This document shows positions 11,327 to 23,614 of a stretch of DNA of 64,000 nt, piece after piece. Position numbers and translations under genes: made by a program. Where the stretch lies: NCBI GenBank assembly GCA_940671915.1, contig CALNVZ010003433.1, positions 15,986,705 through 16,050,704 on the forward strand, in the 5' to 3' direction. How positions within the stretch are numbered: the first letter of the stretch is position 1; each line of letters starts with the position of its first letter. Source of the DNA: Paracentrotus lividus. Lineage: Eukaryota > Echinodermata > Echinoidea > Camarodonta > Echinidae. The notes under the pieces were generated by a model. It was not told where the DNA came from. It ran no database searches and saw nothing but the letters and a program-made list of their open reading frames with translations.

Positions 11327-13736
11327 AAAAGATTTAAAGTAAGTTTCCAGTATAGAAAAAAAAGATATTCATGAATGTTGAATTTCATGAAAAATATCAC
11401 TTTTCTTTTGAAATGTCATTACAATTCTCATTTTATGAAAATGCATAGATGCAATAACATATCATGCATATTGCCATCAATATATATTGGCCAAAGTTAT
11501 GAGGAAAGCAAATTCTTAACAAATAAAGTTAAAATTTATCATAAAACAATATAAACACAACGCAAAAAGAAAGTTCCCCCTATTTCATATATCAATAATT
11601 TTTTAACCAGGAGGAATTAATTAAAAATATAATTATATGTCCATGTAGGGAATTTAAAAAGCTATTATGGGAGCGAATTTTAGGGGAAATCGTCAAGTCA
11701 TACTTTAGTGAGCAATGGTTGAATGCAAAAATGTCATTTTTTGAAGTTCACAAGCCTAAAATTACAATTTTGATTTAATGATATCGGATCCATTTTCTGA
11801 TGTTAAATATTTTATACGTCAGAATGTATGCAAAATGTGCTTCCCAACATACGGAAATGAAATTTGCGTCTAATTTCACAGTTGAGTGAGCATGCAGCAA
11901 AAATTTCCCAATCTGCGATTTTTACTTCTTTGCCATGGTATATCCGATCAAATATGATGGAATTCCTGTTTTGGAAGTGTATGCAACCAATATCCATTCA
12001 TTCACGGTTGAATGAACCCATCAAACAACCGAAAAATAGGCTATTTTAGAATTACGAAGAGGTATTGCAGTTATTTTTTTTTGCACTAAAAAGCCTCTCA
12101 ATAGCATTTTTTGGTTGTGTTTTAATTATTTGGGCACGTGGCAATGATCCTATGGCATTTATTTAACAATTCATGCTTCAGTGAGAACGTGAGACTGGAA
12201 AAGCCCATTTTTCATGTTTGGACAAAAATTCAAATTCTTACTTTGATTGAATATTACCATCCTTTTCAGGGAGTACTTCTGATTTTATTTTCACAAAAAT
12301 CCTGATGTTTCACGCCTCAGTGGGCACAAGATACAAGAAAATCAAGCAAATGAGAAGAAAGTTTGGGGCTTCGTCAAGGTTCAGCAACTTTTCGAATACG
12401 CAAATTGAATAAAGATCCTGTTAGTAAGAGAAGAGACCATTTGAAGTTATGTGCAGAATTTCATAAAATAACTCAAAGTTATTGAAAAAAATTGACGATT
12501 GAAATAAGCCAAATTTCACTTTCGTTAAACCTCTGTACATAAAGTCAATGGAGGAGGAAATCAATACATGAAAAATGTGAAATTCGGGCTATTTTCATTG
12601 ATGATTATTGTTAATTCTATCGTGAGTCATGTCATGAAACTTGGCACACAAGTTCAACTAATCCCTAACTACCATTATTTTGATTCAAATTACCCATTCG
12701 AAAAGTCACTGAACCGTGACGAAGCCCCAAACTTTCTTCTCATTTGCAAGATTTTTTTGTATCTTGTGCCCACTGAGGCTTAAAAATCGGGATTTTTGTG
12801 AAAGTAAAATCAGAAGTACTCCCCAAAAAGAATTGTTATATTCAAACAAAGTAAGAATTTTTTTTCCATACATGAAAATGGCTTTTCGAGTCTTACTTGC
12901 TCACTGAAGCATGAATTTTTAAATAAATGCCATAGGATCATTTACAAGTGCCAAAAAAATATAAACACAACCAAAAAAATGTTATTGAGATGCTTTTTAG
13001 TCCATAAATTACTGAAACACCTCTTCGTAATTCTAAAAAAATTACCTATTTTTCGGTTGTTTTATGGGTTCATTCAACCGTGAATGAATGAATATTGGTT
13101 GCATACACTTCCAAAACAGGAACTCCATCATATTTCATCGAAAATACCATGGTAAAGAAGTAAAAATCGCAGTTTGGGCAATTTTTGCTGCATGTTCACT
13201 CAACCGTGAAATTTGACGCAAATTTCCTTTCCGTATGTTGGGAAGCACGTTTTGCATACTTTCTGACGTATAAAAAATTTAACATCAGAAAATGACCCCA
13301 TATCATTGAATCAAAGTTGTGATTTTAGGCTTGTGAACTTCGAAAAATGACATTTTTGCATTCAACCATTGCTCACTGAAGCATGACTTGATGATTTGTC
13401 CTAAAATTCGCTCCCATGGTAGCTAATTAAATTCCTTACATGACATATACTTATATTTTTTCAATTCCTCCTGGTTAAAAAATTATTGATATCTGAAATA
13501 GGGGGAACTTTCTTTTTGTGTTGTGTTTAGAAAATGCATGGCAAGTTGTGCCCCTATGACATCACAGGTGTTGCCAATTTGGTATAGCGATCAATTTTTG
13601 TGTGCATCATAAAGATATTTCATCACTTTCTTATTATTAGTCCGATTTTATTCAAACTTTTTTTTTTAAATCTGTTGTTCTAATTTTTCTGCTTTTTGTA
13701 AAAGCAACTAATTTTGGGCCCAGAGCTTCCATTTAA
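10927..13736. mobile_element. Giant foldback element, about 2.8 kb near-palindrome
   Basis: The outer ends (TTAAAGGGAAGGTCTGG, matched inverted by the TTAA(A/T)GGAAGCTCTGG-type right end) extend into arms that stay inverted to a centre near 12545. Matching landmarks are GGCACAACTTG/CAAGTTGTGCC, GGAACTTTCTTTTTG and its complement, TTCGCTCCCAT, CATGCTTCAGTGAG and CACTGAAGCATG, and TGTGCCCACTGAGGC with its complement. Arms are about 1.2-1.4 kb. No transposase is visible; short open frames are not conserved between arms. The left arm is interrupted by a second palindromic element at 11137-11554. Confidence 0.82.
11137..11554. mobile_element. Palindromic MITE nested in the foldback element, with a (TA)n core
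   Basis: The inverted ends TATTGTTTTATGATAAATT are flanked by TA. The arms continue with TTTGGCCAA-ATATATTGATGGCAA and its complement, and the loop contains a (TA)n tract (11242-11322). The right arm of the host palindrome runs uninterrupted through the matching point, which shows that this is a younger insertion. Confidence 0.8.
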
Positions 13737-15121
13737 GGCATATCAAGGGAAATGGGAAAAGGGAAACAATGAGCAGTTTCTCTCTCAAATAGAGATTATT
13801 AAATTTTCCTCTGACATGGAATGTATTGTTCTTTATCGTGTTTGTTTTTGTGTTTATTTTTTACTGAAAAAACCCTTTTTACCTGGTTTCTTGCTACTTT
13901 ATGGTCGAATGAAGACAGTCGTAAAAAAAAGAAAAGAAAAAATGAGTTTATAAACATAGAGGTTTTTGACACAATTGCCTAAAATTATCCTCCAAATATC
14001 ATAGCCTACGTTTTTGTCCCAAATATTTGATCAGCATATCATAAGCTAATTTCCCACCTCCATTCCTTACTTTAATTTACCTGAAGAGTTCTCTAAATCA
14101 GAAATGGAGATATCCAGAATAGTAAAATGTTATCAAGTTCCCACCAAGTAAAGGGAGATTATCATACTGGTTGCTATTCACAGATTGTTTATGATCTGTG
14201 TTAATGGATCAGGATTTCGACCACACAAACTTTCAGTGTGCAATAACATGTGATTATGAGAATTCTTCGTTGGGTTGAGGCCCTGATACTTTTAAGAGGG
14301 AATTTTATTTTCGGCCATCATAATTAGAAACCAGGCAACAACAAATATTGTGAATACTGATAATAAAAATAATATGTTTCGTAATCGTGTAAATAAGGCG
14401 TGGACTGTCAACGAGGTACATGGTTCGAATCTTGGCCATTTTGATGTCTATATACTTTTACAAGGCAAATATATTCATATTCATCAATGTTTCTTTAATT
14501 ATGCGTAACAATTTATATACCTTTGTATTTCTCTCTGTTAGAAGTGAATAAGTACGATTTTATTTTTTCTTAAATTAATTGAATTGATTTGATTTAAATT
14601 TGAATCATTTATGGTTGGTAGCCCGATTTTCTATTATCAACAGACAAGTCCACATATGCCATATCAATTATTGATTCAACTTTTTACTGTTCAATTTCAT
14701 TTCAATTAATGGAAGGTTATTCATAAATTTCTTTCCTTTTAAACACCTTTTATACAGAGAGAAAAAAAAATCTTTAATTAAAGTTAGGTGATTTAATTAA
14801 CCTGTTCTTTCATATCCACCAGTGCCATAATATTTACTTGGGAGAGGGACATTCGGTGATGTTCAATCATCTTTTTCATGATTACTGATTTTCTATACCA
14901 CCTATCTTCCATCGATGTTTCAATGTCTCCCTTTCGTCTGTATTGCTTAGTCACAGTTCTCTATCTGTCTTTTATTTTGAAGAGGGACTTAAAACTTTTC
15001 TGTTTTGTAATACATTTACAAAGTAAAACAAAATAATAAAGAGATGATGGAGGCCGATACTTTGTTTAAAAGTTCATTTGCTCTTTGAAAAATTCGTTCT
15101 CTCACGTTTAGAGGATATAGT
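13737..15121. other. Intergenic; possible scrap of a tRNA-derived SINE near 14395-14445
   Basis: The stretch GCGTGGACTGTCAACGAGG followed by ATGGTTCGAATCTTGGCCA resembles the 3' half of a tRNA-like SINE head. Nothing else is recognised. Confidence 0.35.
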
Positions 15122-15542
15122 CTTTAAAGGGGACCAATACCCAAGCAAATAAACACTTTTCTTATCATCAAAATCGGTTATAAAATAAGAGAGTTATGGA
15201 AGTTTGAAAGTCTTGTTGACTTATCTACTTCTGAGCTCAAAATATGTCATGGGAAAATATATTTCACACGACATATGTTGAGATCAGAAGGAGGTAAGAT
15301 ATATTTTGAAAGAAAATGGGGAAAATCTGAAAAATTGTGTACAAAACAAATGGAGAGTTGTCCATAAAATGTTGCAAATTTGAGGATCCCCATAGAAATT
15401 ACAACAAGACTTTTCAAACTTCCATAATTCTCTTATTTTTTAAGCGATTTTGATGAAACTTTTTTTAATTTCTCTTCTCAGCATGCTCACTATGCTCTTT
15501 CCCATAAAAGTGATTATTTCTCTGGGTATTGGTTACCTTTAA
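15122..15542. mobile_element. Foldback MITE with CTTTAAAGGGGACCAATACC ends
   Basis: The left end CTTTAAAGG-GACCAATACCCA and the right end TGGGTATTGGTTACCTTTAAG are inverted copies. Inner matches include AGAGAGTTATGGAAGTTTGA and TCAAACTTCCATAATTCTCT, and GTCTTGTTG with its complement. Non-coding. Confidence 0.78.
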
Positions 15543-15741
15543 GTTGCAGACATTGCCATGGGGTATAATGCACTTCATTTTTTAAAAGGCAGTTTCCAAT
15601 CCACGCGACATCCCGGTGTATATGCTATGAAACGTGACTCTCTTAAGCCAATAGCTTAAAATCTCATTCACAGATAAAACCCAGACTTTCCTCAATGTAA
15701 CTAAGTCCACGGGTGTTTTGATGTGAAAAATACTCGATCTA

Positions 15742-16207
15742 CAGTCTGTGTCAAATAAAATGGTACAGTTGGAAAACATTTTTTTATAGTGTGAAGGTTG
15801 ATATCAACGTGGTATTGTTTGTTATTTTCATAAAGCAGGAATATCACTCTTTCTTCTGCAATTTTTTTCATCACATTTGGTGCAGTATTTTTTGAGATAT
15901 GACTAATTTTCTACAATCAAGAAAAATTAATTTTTCGCACGCCGTCCCATGCCTTTGTGTACGATTTCGCATAATGACCGTGAATTCAGCGCTCCAGAAC
16001 AATAGAAGTGCGTAATTTCGATTTGTTCCTCGTCGCACAAAACTTAGCATAACTTTTGTTTTACGAAAGCAAATTATACAGGACAAAGCGCATCAGCAAG
16101 AAAAATCTTTTGGCTTTAATTTAGTACCACAAACACACATTTTATGAAAAGATTTCACACCTAAATGATTTTTTCCCCGACTGTACCATTTTTTTTGACA
16201 CAGACTG
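15742..16207. mobile_element. MITE, CAGTCTGTGTC family, copy 1
   Basis: Inverted ends CAGTCTGTGTCAAA followed by ATGGTACAGT, flanked by TA. The interior shares GTCGCACAAAACTTAGCAT and GCATCAGCAAGAAAA segments, in the opposite orientation, with 62895-63318, and in part with 28205-28404. TA duplication suggests mobilisation by a Tc1/mariner-type transposase. Confidence 0.8.
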
Positions 16208-16979
16208 TATTATGTTTAACATTTAGCAAATTTATCAATCTATATTTTTCATCCGATCGTTTTTACAAGATGAATTTGCCCCTATTCTCTTTTCCCCCAT
16301 GTTTATATCACTGTTTGCTTCTGTCTTTTACCTTCACACCCTCTCCCCCTCCCTTCATAGGCACCCTCCTTCAACTATCCGTCTTCGGTTTCTGGAATTA
16401 GATATTTACTTCTTTAGACTATGTCTGTCCATTTCTTTTTAATTACCCGTATTCTAACCCAGACCTCTGTTGAAAAATTGTTGACCTTACTTTTGTGATT
16501 TCAAATGTACTTGGTATTTCTGTACATCACTGCTTTTACTACCATAATCATGTCAATTGACAGGCTGTTATATAAATATATACGAGGCATAGTCATGGTT
16601 GATAAGTAGATGCGAGTCTGAGACCAAAGTGCTTCCTATTTACTTGTACCTATGGTACCTTTTCTATTCTCAGTATATATCGTTAAATATAGATCATTAA
16701 AGCCCCCGAGAACAATATATATATATTTTTTTATTTGGATGCCATTTCAAAGGTGTATAGTTTTTTTTTTATTGGGACGCACTCTACAAGTCTTTTGTAT
16801 GATGTTTGATATATTTCATTAATACGATGTGTTCATAATAATGACAATGATAATATTTATAGAGCGCAACATAAACATCTCAAGAGATGATCAAAAAATT
16901 ACAAACTTACATAAAAATAAAGAACTTGACTGTAAACTACTGGTATGATTCAGCAGTATGGTTATTATATAAATAGGAC
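16208..16979. repeat. Intergenic with a solo terminal piece of the next MITE family
   Basis: Bases 16728-16790 (ATTTGGATGCCATTTCAAAG, GTGTATAG, TGGGACGCACT) match the right end of the foldback MITE at 16980-17627 and look like a lone, truncated end. TTTATAGAGCGCAAC at about 16857 resembles a common LINE/SINE 3' end in reverse orientation. No gene is seen. Confidence 0.45.
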
Positions 16980-17627
16980 ATACATCCCAAAAAGAACTAT
17001 ACACTTTTCAAATAGCTATCAAAAGATATATGATTCTTGGGGAAAAGGTTTATATGTATATATATAACTCATATCCTCAACTATCATTATGACACCAACA
17101 ATTCCGAACATAATGCATTCTTCAGTGAGCATTGACCACTTTTGTGAAGGACACAATAATTAGACTGCGCAGGTATTTGCTAATCATTTGTCACCTTTGG
17201 ATTCAACTAATAATGGAATAAATCCGCTCAAACAGAGTAAAAGATATACCAAAAGTCAGAATAAACGATCAATATTAGGCAAAAATGTATTTGTTCACCG
17301 TTTTGTTTTCATATCATTGATTTTTGCTTTGACTTCAGTTTATTTTTTTCTTTGTTGGCCGATTAATTCCATTATTAGTTGAATCCCTAATGGCGTGCCA
17401 TACAAAGGTGATAAATGAATACCAAATTCCTGCGCATGCTAATTTTTGTGTTCTTTACAAAAGTGGGCATTGCTCACTGAAGAATGCATTATTTTCAGAA
17501 TTTTTTGTGTCATAATGAAAGTTGAGGATATGAGCTTTATAAACATATAAACTTTTTCCCTAAGAACCATATATTTTTTTATTTGGAAGCCATTTCAAAA
17601 GTGTATAGTTCTTCTTGGGACGCACTG
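16980..17627. mobile_element. Foldback MITE, about 650 bases
   Basis: Inverted arms: CATCCCAAAAAGAACTATAC and its counterpart GTGTATAGTTCTTCTTGGG; ATATCCTCAACT-TCATTATGACAC and its complement; AATGCATTCTTCAGTGAGCA and its complement. Arms are about 200 bases around a non-coding centre. Confidence 0.75.
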
Positions 17628-17639
17628 TATTAATGTGTT

Positions 17640-17830
17640 GTCGACCATTTTGGTATATTCTGAAAGGGAAGACTTGTCCATTTTTCATTCATGAGTTGAC
17701 CAGACCTGGTCATTTCTGAAACAAAAGGGGTGACAAACGAACAAACGCCAAAAAACGAAATATTGAGAAATGATGATTTCAGTGAATGAATTAATAATGA
17801 AACACGTTATAAACGTTTTTTTTTTGTTTT
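17640..17830. mobile_element. Fragment of the 44.3 kb foldback family
   Basis: GGTATATTCTGAAAG-GAAGACTT, ATTCATGAG, ACAAAAGGGGTGACAAACGA and TTCAGTGAAT follow the same order as 44455-44600 in the element at 44335-44825. Only one side is present. Confidence 0.5.
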
Positions 17831-19040
17831 TTTTAAAGCACGTGGAAGACGCGTGTTTCACCTTCTCATTTCAATTAAATTTTAATAAAGGCAAAATATT
17901 TTCACGTGGAATAGTCAGTGCCAAATAATCAATGTTTTGGCAATAATTAAAAAAAAAGGATGAGGATATTGAATGTTTCCTTATGACATCATTCCTTATG
18001 TGAACAATAAAGGTTTGTACCTACCACCTGCTCTTCATTTAGTTCAGAGCCTATCAAAGCACGTTGAGCAACACGAAAATCGAAAGTCTGATATTTTCGG
18101 AATTAATATTCAAGTTAATCCAAAAAATCTGGTCGGAATCTTTCTCTTAAAGGTTGAATAGGCTCAGGAAAAAAAAAATCGATGAAAAGGTTTGAAATGA
18201 GATAAGAGCTTGTCATCCTATGAGGATGCAAGGAAGGATCTATTTCACGTCACATGGCAAGGCACCGTGTCAAAACACGTGGTTTAACGCGGTCTTCAAG
18301 AGCCAGCACTTCACAGAAAGGCCCACGGCGTCTTTAAGAAAGACAAGAATTGTTGAGAACTATTATACCAAGTGAGAAGGGGGGGGGAAGAAAAGAAAGG
18401 AAAGACGAAAAAAAAAAGGAAAAAAACACCAAACTCTACTACCCCCACAAGAAGCTTTTAATACATCTTTAAAAAAAAAAAAAATCAAATCAAATCAAAT
18501 TTTGATTGTGTTATCCACGTACAAATATTGTCAGTAACACATAATGAACCATATCTTATTTCATCATCATCTTTATTATTTCGGGGGAAAAAACTACTGC
18601 GTATGAGAAAAATTAGTTTCCTTTAAAAAAAATCCAATACCATATACCTTGTGCAGAATATTGACAAGATGCTATAGGATAATGATACTAATGGTTTTTT
18701 CATTTCATTTCATTGGTTAACTCATTTTGTGTTAAACCATTTTTGTAACCAAATGCAAGAGGAAAGTATTGCATGCAGGGTGGCCAGTGTAGATAAGCAT
18801 TAAGTAAAATTATTATGGGAATGATAAGGTAGGTGACATCTGCACGGATCTATAATTTAATAGTTAAATAGTTGTAGAAAATAAAGAGGTGTGAATGGCT
18901 GGATCAGTAGGCCTGCCATTTGACTAAAATTTAATTTCTATTGACCTTGAACCATTATTTAGACGTTTGAATCCCTGGCAATATTTCTTAATATAAATAA
19001 AATATTTTAGGTATATGTATTTTTTTTTTTTTTTACTCTA
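17831..19040. other. Intergenic, low-complexity stretches
   Basis: Purine-rich sequence at 18375-18430 and an A-run with a (CAAAT)n tail at 18473-18500. No gene or complete element is recognised. Confidence 0.4.
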
Positions 19041-19910
19041 CAGAGTAAGTCAATAAAAACGTCCCATCATTTTTAAGATGTATTGTGAAAAGTATGAACA
19101 TTTAATCATGGATTTACAATATGTGTTGGTAGAGTCATCTCCTAGCCAGCATATGTTGGCACAATTTTCATGTTGATCTTTGCACGCATTACTGAATAAC
19201 AGACAATCTTCAGAAGACGGTAAGTGGCTGGGTGAAGAATAAACAAATTGAGAATTTATTACATATGTCATGGATCCTACTAAAGGATCCATGCTTATGT
19301 GCACGCACAAAGACACACCCACACGTACCCTCATTTACACGCAAAGCATACACACCCACATCCTCACCACACACACCCACATACGCCCTACACACACATA
19401 TACACGCACATACCCTATCTCATGCATACCAGCAAACACACACATACACACACATACCCTCAACAAACACACACGCACACACACACACACACACACACAC
19501 CCACACCCACACACACTAACAAACCACAAACAGTTGTTAGGAAATTACTATGTCCCAAAAATTCAGTAATGTTCTTGGTAAACAAAACATCAAATAGGAA
19601 ATGTTATTGTGAATTGTTTACTGTGTGTGTGGATGCGTATGTGATGATGTGCGTATTGAAAGGGTGTGTGTAAATGTGTACACATATTCTGTCAACATTT
19701 CACCCAAACATTTGGAGCAAGTGAGATCTTACCGTCAACCGAAGATTGTCTGTTATTCAGTCATGCGTGCAAAGATCCAAATGAAAATGGTATTAACTAT
19801 ATGCTAGGAGAATCACTTTACCAAGACATATCATGAAACCCATGATTGAATGTTCATACTTATGACAAGACACCTTTAAAATGATGGGACATTTTTATTG
19901 ACTCACTCTG
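19041..19910. mobile_element. MITE, CAGAGTnAGTCAATAAAAA family, copy 1, with (CA)n core
   Basis: The left end CAGAGTAAGTCAATAAAAAC followed by GTCCCATCAT matches the inverted right end (ATGATGGGACATTTTTATTG then ACTCACTCTG). Both are flanked by TA. Inner arms share CAGACAATCTTC and TTTGCACGCAT. The core is a long CA-rich microsatellite (19310-19515), which makes spurious His/Thr-rich reading frames on both strands. Confidence 0.8.
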
Positions 19911-20799
19911 TATAGTCCCTCTCATAATTGGCATAATTTGAATTGCAGTCCCACACATACATGTCTGTGTTGTGTTAACGTAGAGAACTGAAAGTGCGAG
20001 GGGACGGAATAATGTAATGTAACAAAAAAAAATTTCCTCTAAAAATTGAAGTCTTTACACGAAAGTTAACATCGTTTTGTCAGAAATGAAATGCTTCTTG
20101 TAAGACTATTCCATGAAAAAAGAAAATATTTTCCCGCACCATTGTAGTTTTAATGTAAGCCAAAATAAATATTTTTTAGCATAATTAATATCGTCCTATC
20201 GAGCAGAGACAGGTATTTTAAAAGAAAGCTAGCCGTCGAATATATTGGACATGTGAGCCGGTATTCTAGAAGGGTGACTAAATTTAGAGTCTGTACTACC
20301 AGTACAATGAGAATAGAAAGATATTTTGGGTATTTTTCTTCCCATGAAATGGAAGAGTTGTTCACGTGTGACATCATACATCATTGTCCTGTTGCCCGTG
20401 TAAGGATATCCATAGCGTTACTGATATAAATATTTAAATGCTCATAACTTTCTTAATATTTATTCAATTTTTCTGATAATTCCATCTGTCTGTTTCTTGA
20501 TTTTTTTATGTTTTAGAGGATTTAACTAAATTCCAGGGTTTCATTCTCCTTTAATTACAATTGCCTAAAATAAAAATTCAGAAAACAATTTCTTGGTTCA
20601 ATCCCATATAAAGTACTTGATTAAACTTCTCATGTATGATGCTTTTGTCTCCAAGGGCCAACGTTTTATTGATTTCCTCTATCCTGACAGTATGCACGAT
20701 TTGTGCTCTGAACCTCAATGAAGAATCGCCATTATCGTGGTACCAAAAATAACAACCGTTTTTTATTCACTATTTTACGATTAACGTCAATGAGTATTT
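19911..20799. repeat. Intergenic with one end of a further element
   Basis: Bases about 20345-20557 end in CCAGGGTTTCATTCTCCTTT and contain AAATGCTCATAACTTTCTTA, a layout like the arms of the element at 10927-13736. Only one end is seen. No gene is recognised. Confidence 0.35.
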
Positions 20800-20937
20800 A
20801 CAATGACCATAAACCCTACCAGTAGTTCCAGAACTGGGATAATGGATAATAACTTCATTTTAGTACATTGAGGACAACTGCATGTCTGATGCTGATATTT
20901 GGGTTACGTGGGCATTCAATATGACGGCAATAATTGG
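20800..20937 (+). promoter_or_regulatory. Possible leader exon/promoter of array gene A (weak)
   Basis: TGATGCTGATATTTGGGTTACGT matches the leader block of gene B (TGGTGCTGATTCCTGGGTTACGT when aligned). An ATG at 20921 is open for 17 bases to a possible donor at 20938 and would join in frame to the signal-peptide exon at 25537. The similarity is short and the donor is not strong, so this is only a candidate. Confidence 0.3.
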
Positions 20938-21169
20938 GTATTTTTCTCCCAAGATATTAGTACTTGGTCATTCTAAAATAAACAATATAATTTGTGAGCA
21001 TGTGTGAGGGTGTGTGTGTGCCTGTGTGCGTGCGGGGTTTGTCTGAAGTCAGTTTTCTCTATTTAAGTGGAGTATAATACTTTTATCAGAGGAAATATCA
21101 TCAACGACAAAACTAGATAAAACAACCACTACATATTTTGGCTAATGATTTATGAAAAGGCCGAATCAG

Positions 21170-21237
<68 letters not shown>
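21170..21237 (+). repeat. A-tract of 68 bases
   Basis: An uninterrupted run of A. Further runs of 48 (22170-22217), 35 (22833-22867) and 50 (23563-23612) follow on the same strand within 2.45 kb. They may be retroposon tails, but no shared body precedes them that I can see. Confidence 0.85.
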
Positions 21238-21238
<1 letters not shown>

Positions 21239-22169
21239 AGGAGGAAGAAAAATTCTATTCAGTGAATCAACAATGAAAATTCATGACTTCCAGAATGCAC
21301 AAAAAAAAAAAAATTAAAAAATAAAAAATTAATAAATAAATCTAAGGGTAATAGGCCTAGGACCCCAGAGAATGTACGTTTTAATGATCTATTTGAAAAA
21401 AATTTACAGCATAGGAGGTTAAAGGGGTCCTGAAATGGTTTCATTATGCAGATTGGTTATGAATGGCATTTTGATGGAACAGGTTGGTTTCAAAATGAAA
21501 TGAAGTTGGTAGGAAAACAGCAAAAGATTATGGTATTATGATTCATTGCCATTCATTTGACTTTTTTTTTTAACAGGAATTCAAAAGTTTGATTTTTTTT
21601 AATTTCTATTGTTTTCAGCGTTAGAGTCTTGTCCAGAGAATGAGTGGGAAAGTGTGCGTAACTGTCTGCTGTTCGAATGTGCGGATGAGAATGTGTGTGG
21701 GAGCGTCTCCGTTTTGCGCCATGAGCAGTCTGTGCTATACGGATGGAGCTATACTTACTTTGTATATTTCTCTTCATATCACATATCAATAAGTCAATGA
21801 CATGACTATCGATTCATGCATTTATTTCTATTAAAAGAAAAGAAAGGAATAAAAAGAAACTAGAGCTTTTATAATTGTAATGCGTACAATTATCGGTGGT
21901 ATGTACTGATATGTATGTGTAATGCAAAAAAGTATGCAGCAATAGGCTACTGGAGAGAGAGAATAAAAATGAAACGGAGAGAGATAGTGAAATAAACTTT
22001 TTGAAAAAGAAGAAAATGAATTGTGTAATGTGATGAATTTTACATTTAATTTCCTTTTACAATTCAACTTTTTGGGAACTTTCTCAGCCTTAACATGATA
22101 AGCATTTGGGAGAAAATCAACCAATATTTATCCTGAAAATGACTAAATCTGTAATGAAATTTGGATTGG

Positions 22170-22219
<50 letters not shown>

Positions 22220-22329
22220 AAATTTTGGGTTTGCATAAGAATATGCCGATGTTTTATTCCTTAGACCCCATATTTTATAAGTGGATTATATTTACTATGT
22301 CATAAACTTTCAGTACATGTGAAAAAAAT

Positions 22330-22824
22330 AAATAAGGTTTCGACCTTTCCGACGAGCTTTGGAGGATTCTAAAGACGTATGTTTTGTTATGTTTTTACGT
22401 TATTTGCGCCATTGATGCACGCGCGGAAATTGAAATTTGATGAGCGCGTGCGTCTGTATGTTCGGCTGAAATCGATTTAAAATATATAGAAACTCCTAAG
22501 AGAATTGTCTAAATTGCCAATCAAGAAAAAAACCCGGAATTTTACGCGATTTACAAATTGCGCGCAGAACGCACGCACGAGCGCTTACGCGCGGAAATTT
22601 TCAAAGTTCTTGAAATGGCCTGAAACATACTTTGTATGAATATGGGGTGATTTTGAGCATTTTTAGATTTTGACACACCGGTTTTTGAAAATTTTCAACC
22701 CTGTTTTACGAGCATTTATCAAATAGGCTGTCGAATTATTTTTTGTTAGGAAAATGACGCTCTTCAATTTGAGACCAGCCACGATTCATTTGGCCACAAT
22801 TTTTTACGCCAACGCTTTCTGGAC

Positions 22825-22872
<48 letters not shown>

Positions 22873-23330
22873 TTGCAATTGATGGTGTGTCCAACTCTGA
22901 AAAGATAATTGGGGGTTGCCGTTGATCTGAAGAATTATTCAGGATTTTGTGTAGGCATGTTTTTTGGCCAAAAATGGCATATTTTGGCAAAATTGAGAAA
23001 ATTCGCGTGCGCGTAATTCCAACTTAAACAGACCATCATTTGGTTATGAATAGTCTCAAAAGTAGTGATTATGGTGTCAAATTGTTGTAAATATTATCAA
23101 GATTACTTTAACAGCAAAAAATCAATGATCTCAAGCTGCATTCTTCGCCGACGCGCATTAATGCGCGCAAAATCGTGCGCGCGCATTTTTTCTTGAAATG
23201 CTTCAAATGACCTGAAACGTACTTTAAATTGTTCAAAAGGGGATTTTGAGCATTTTAAATTTTTGCGCGCGCGTAATTCCTCAATGCGCGTACTTACGCG
23301 CGTGCATTAAGTTCTAAAAGATGCGCTTCA
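22330..23330. repeat. GCGC-rich block with internal direct repeats
   Basis: Unlike its AT-rich surroundings, this segment is full of GCGCG motifs (for example TGCACGCGCGGAAATT, AACGCACGCACGAGCGC, TTGCGCGCGCGTAATTCC). The phrase GAAATG followed by GACCTGAAAC(A/G)TACTTT and GATTTTGAGCATTTT occurs twice (about 22610-22665 and 23197-23255), so it is at least a two-copy diverged repeat. Type unknown. Confidence 0.5.
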
Positions 23331-23558
23331 ATTTGAAGTTTATGTGTACTGAATATGATTAATCAATGATTACTGGTTATGAAGTTATGATTGATAATGT
23401 GATTTTACAAAATGGCGTCTAGATGACGTCACATTATGCTAATGAGCTAGAAAAGATTTCAGTGCTCAGATCTAATGATGATCTATCATTGCTGACAATT
23501 TGAAATACTTTAATGCATTATTTTTTGAGTTATCGTGTCTACAAGAATTGTACAGAAG

Positions 23559-23614
<56 letters not shown>

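Noticed and set aside
11123-11400. Frames with long Tyr-Ile repeats
   Set aside because: Translation of the (TA)n core of the nested MITE.
19232-19529. His/Thr-rich and Val/Cys-rich open frames
   Set aside because: Produced by the CA/GT microsatellite on both strands.
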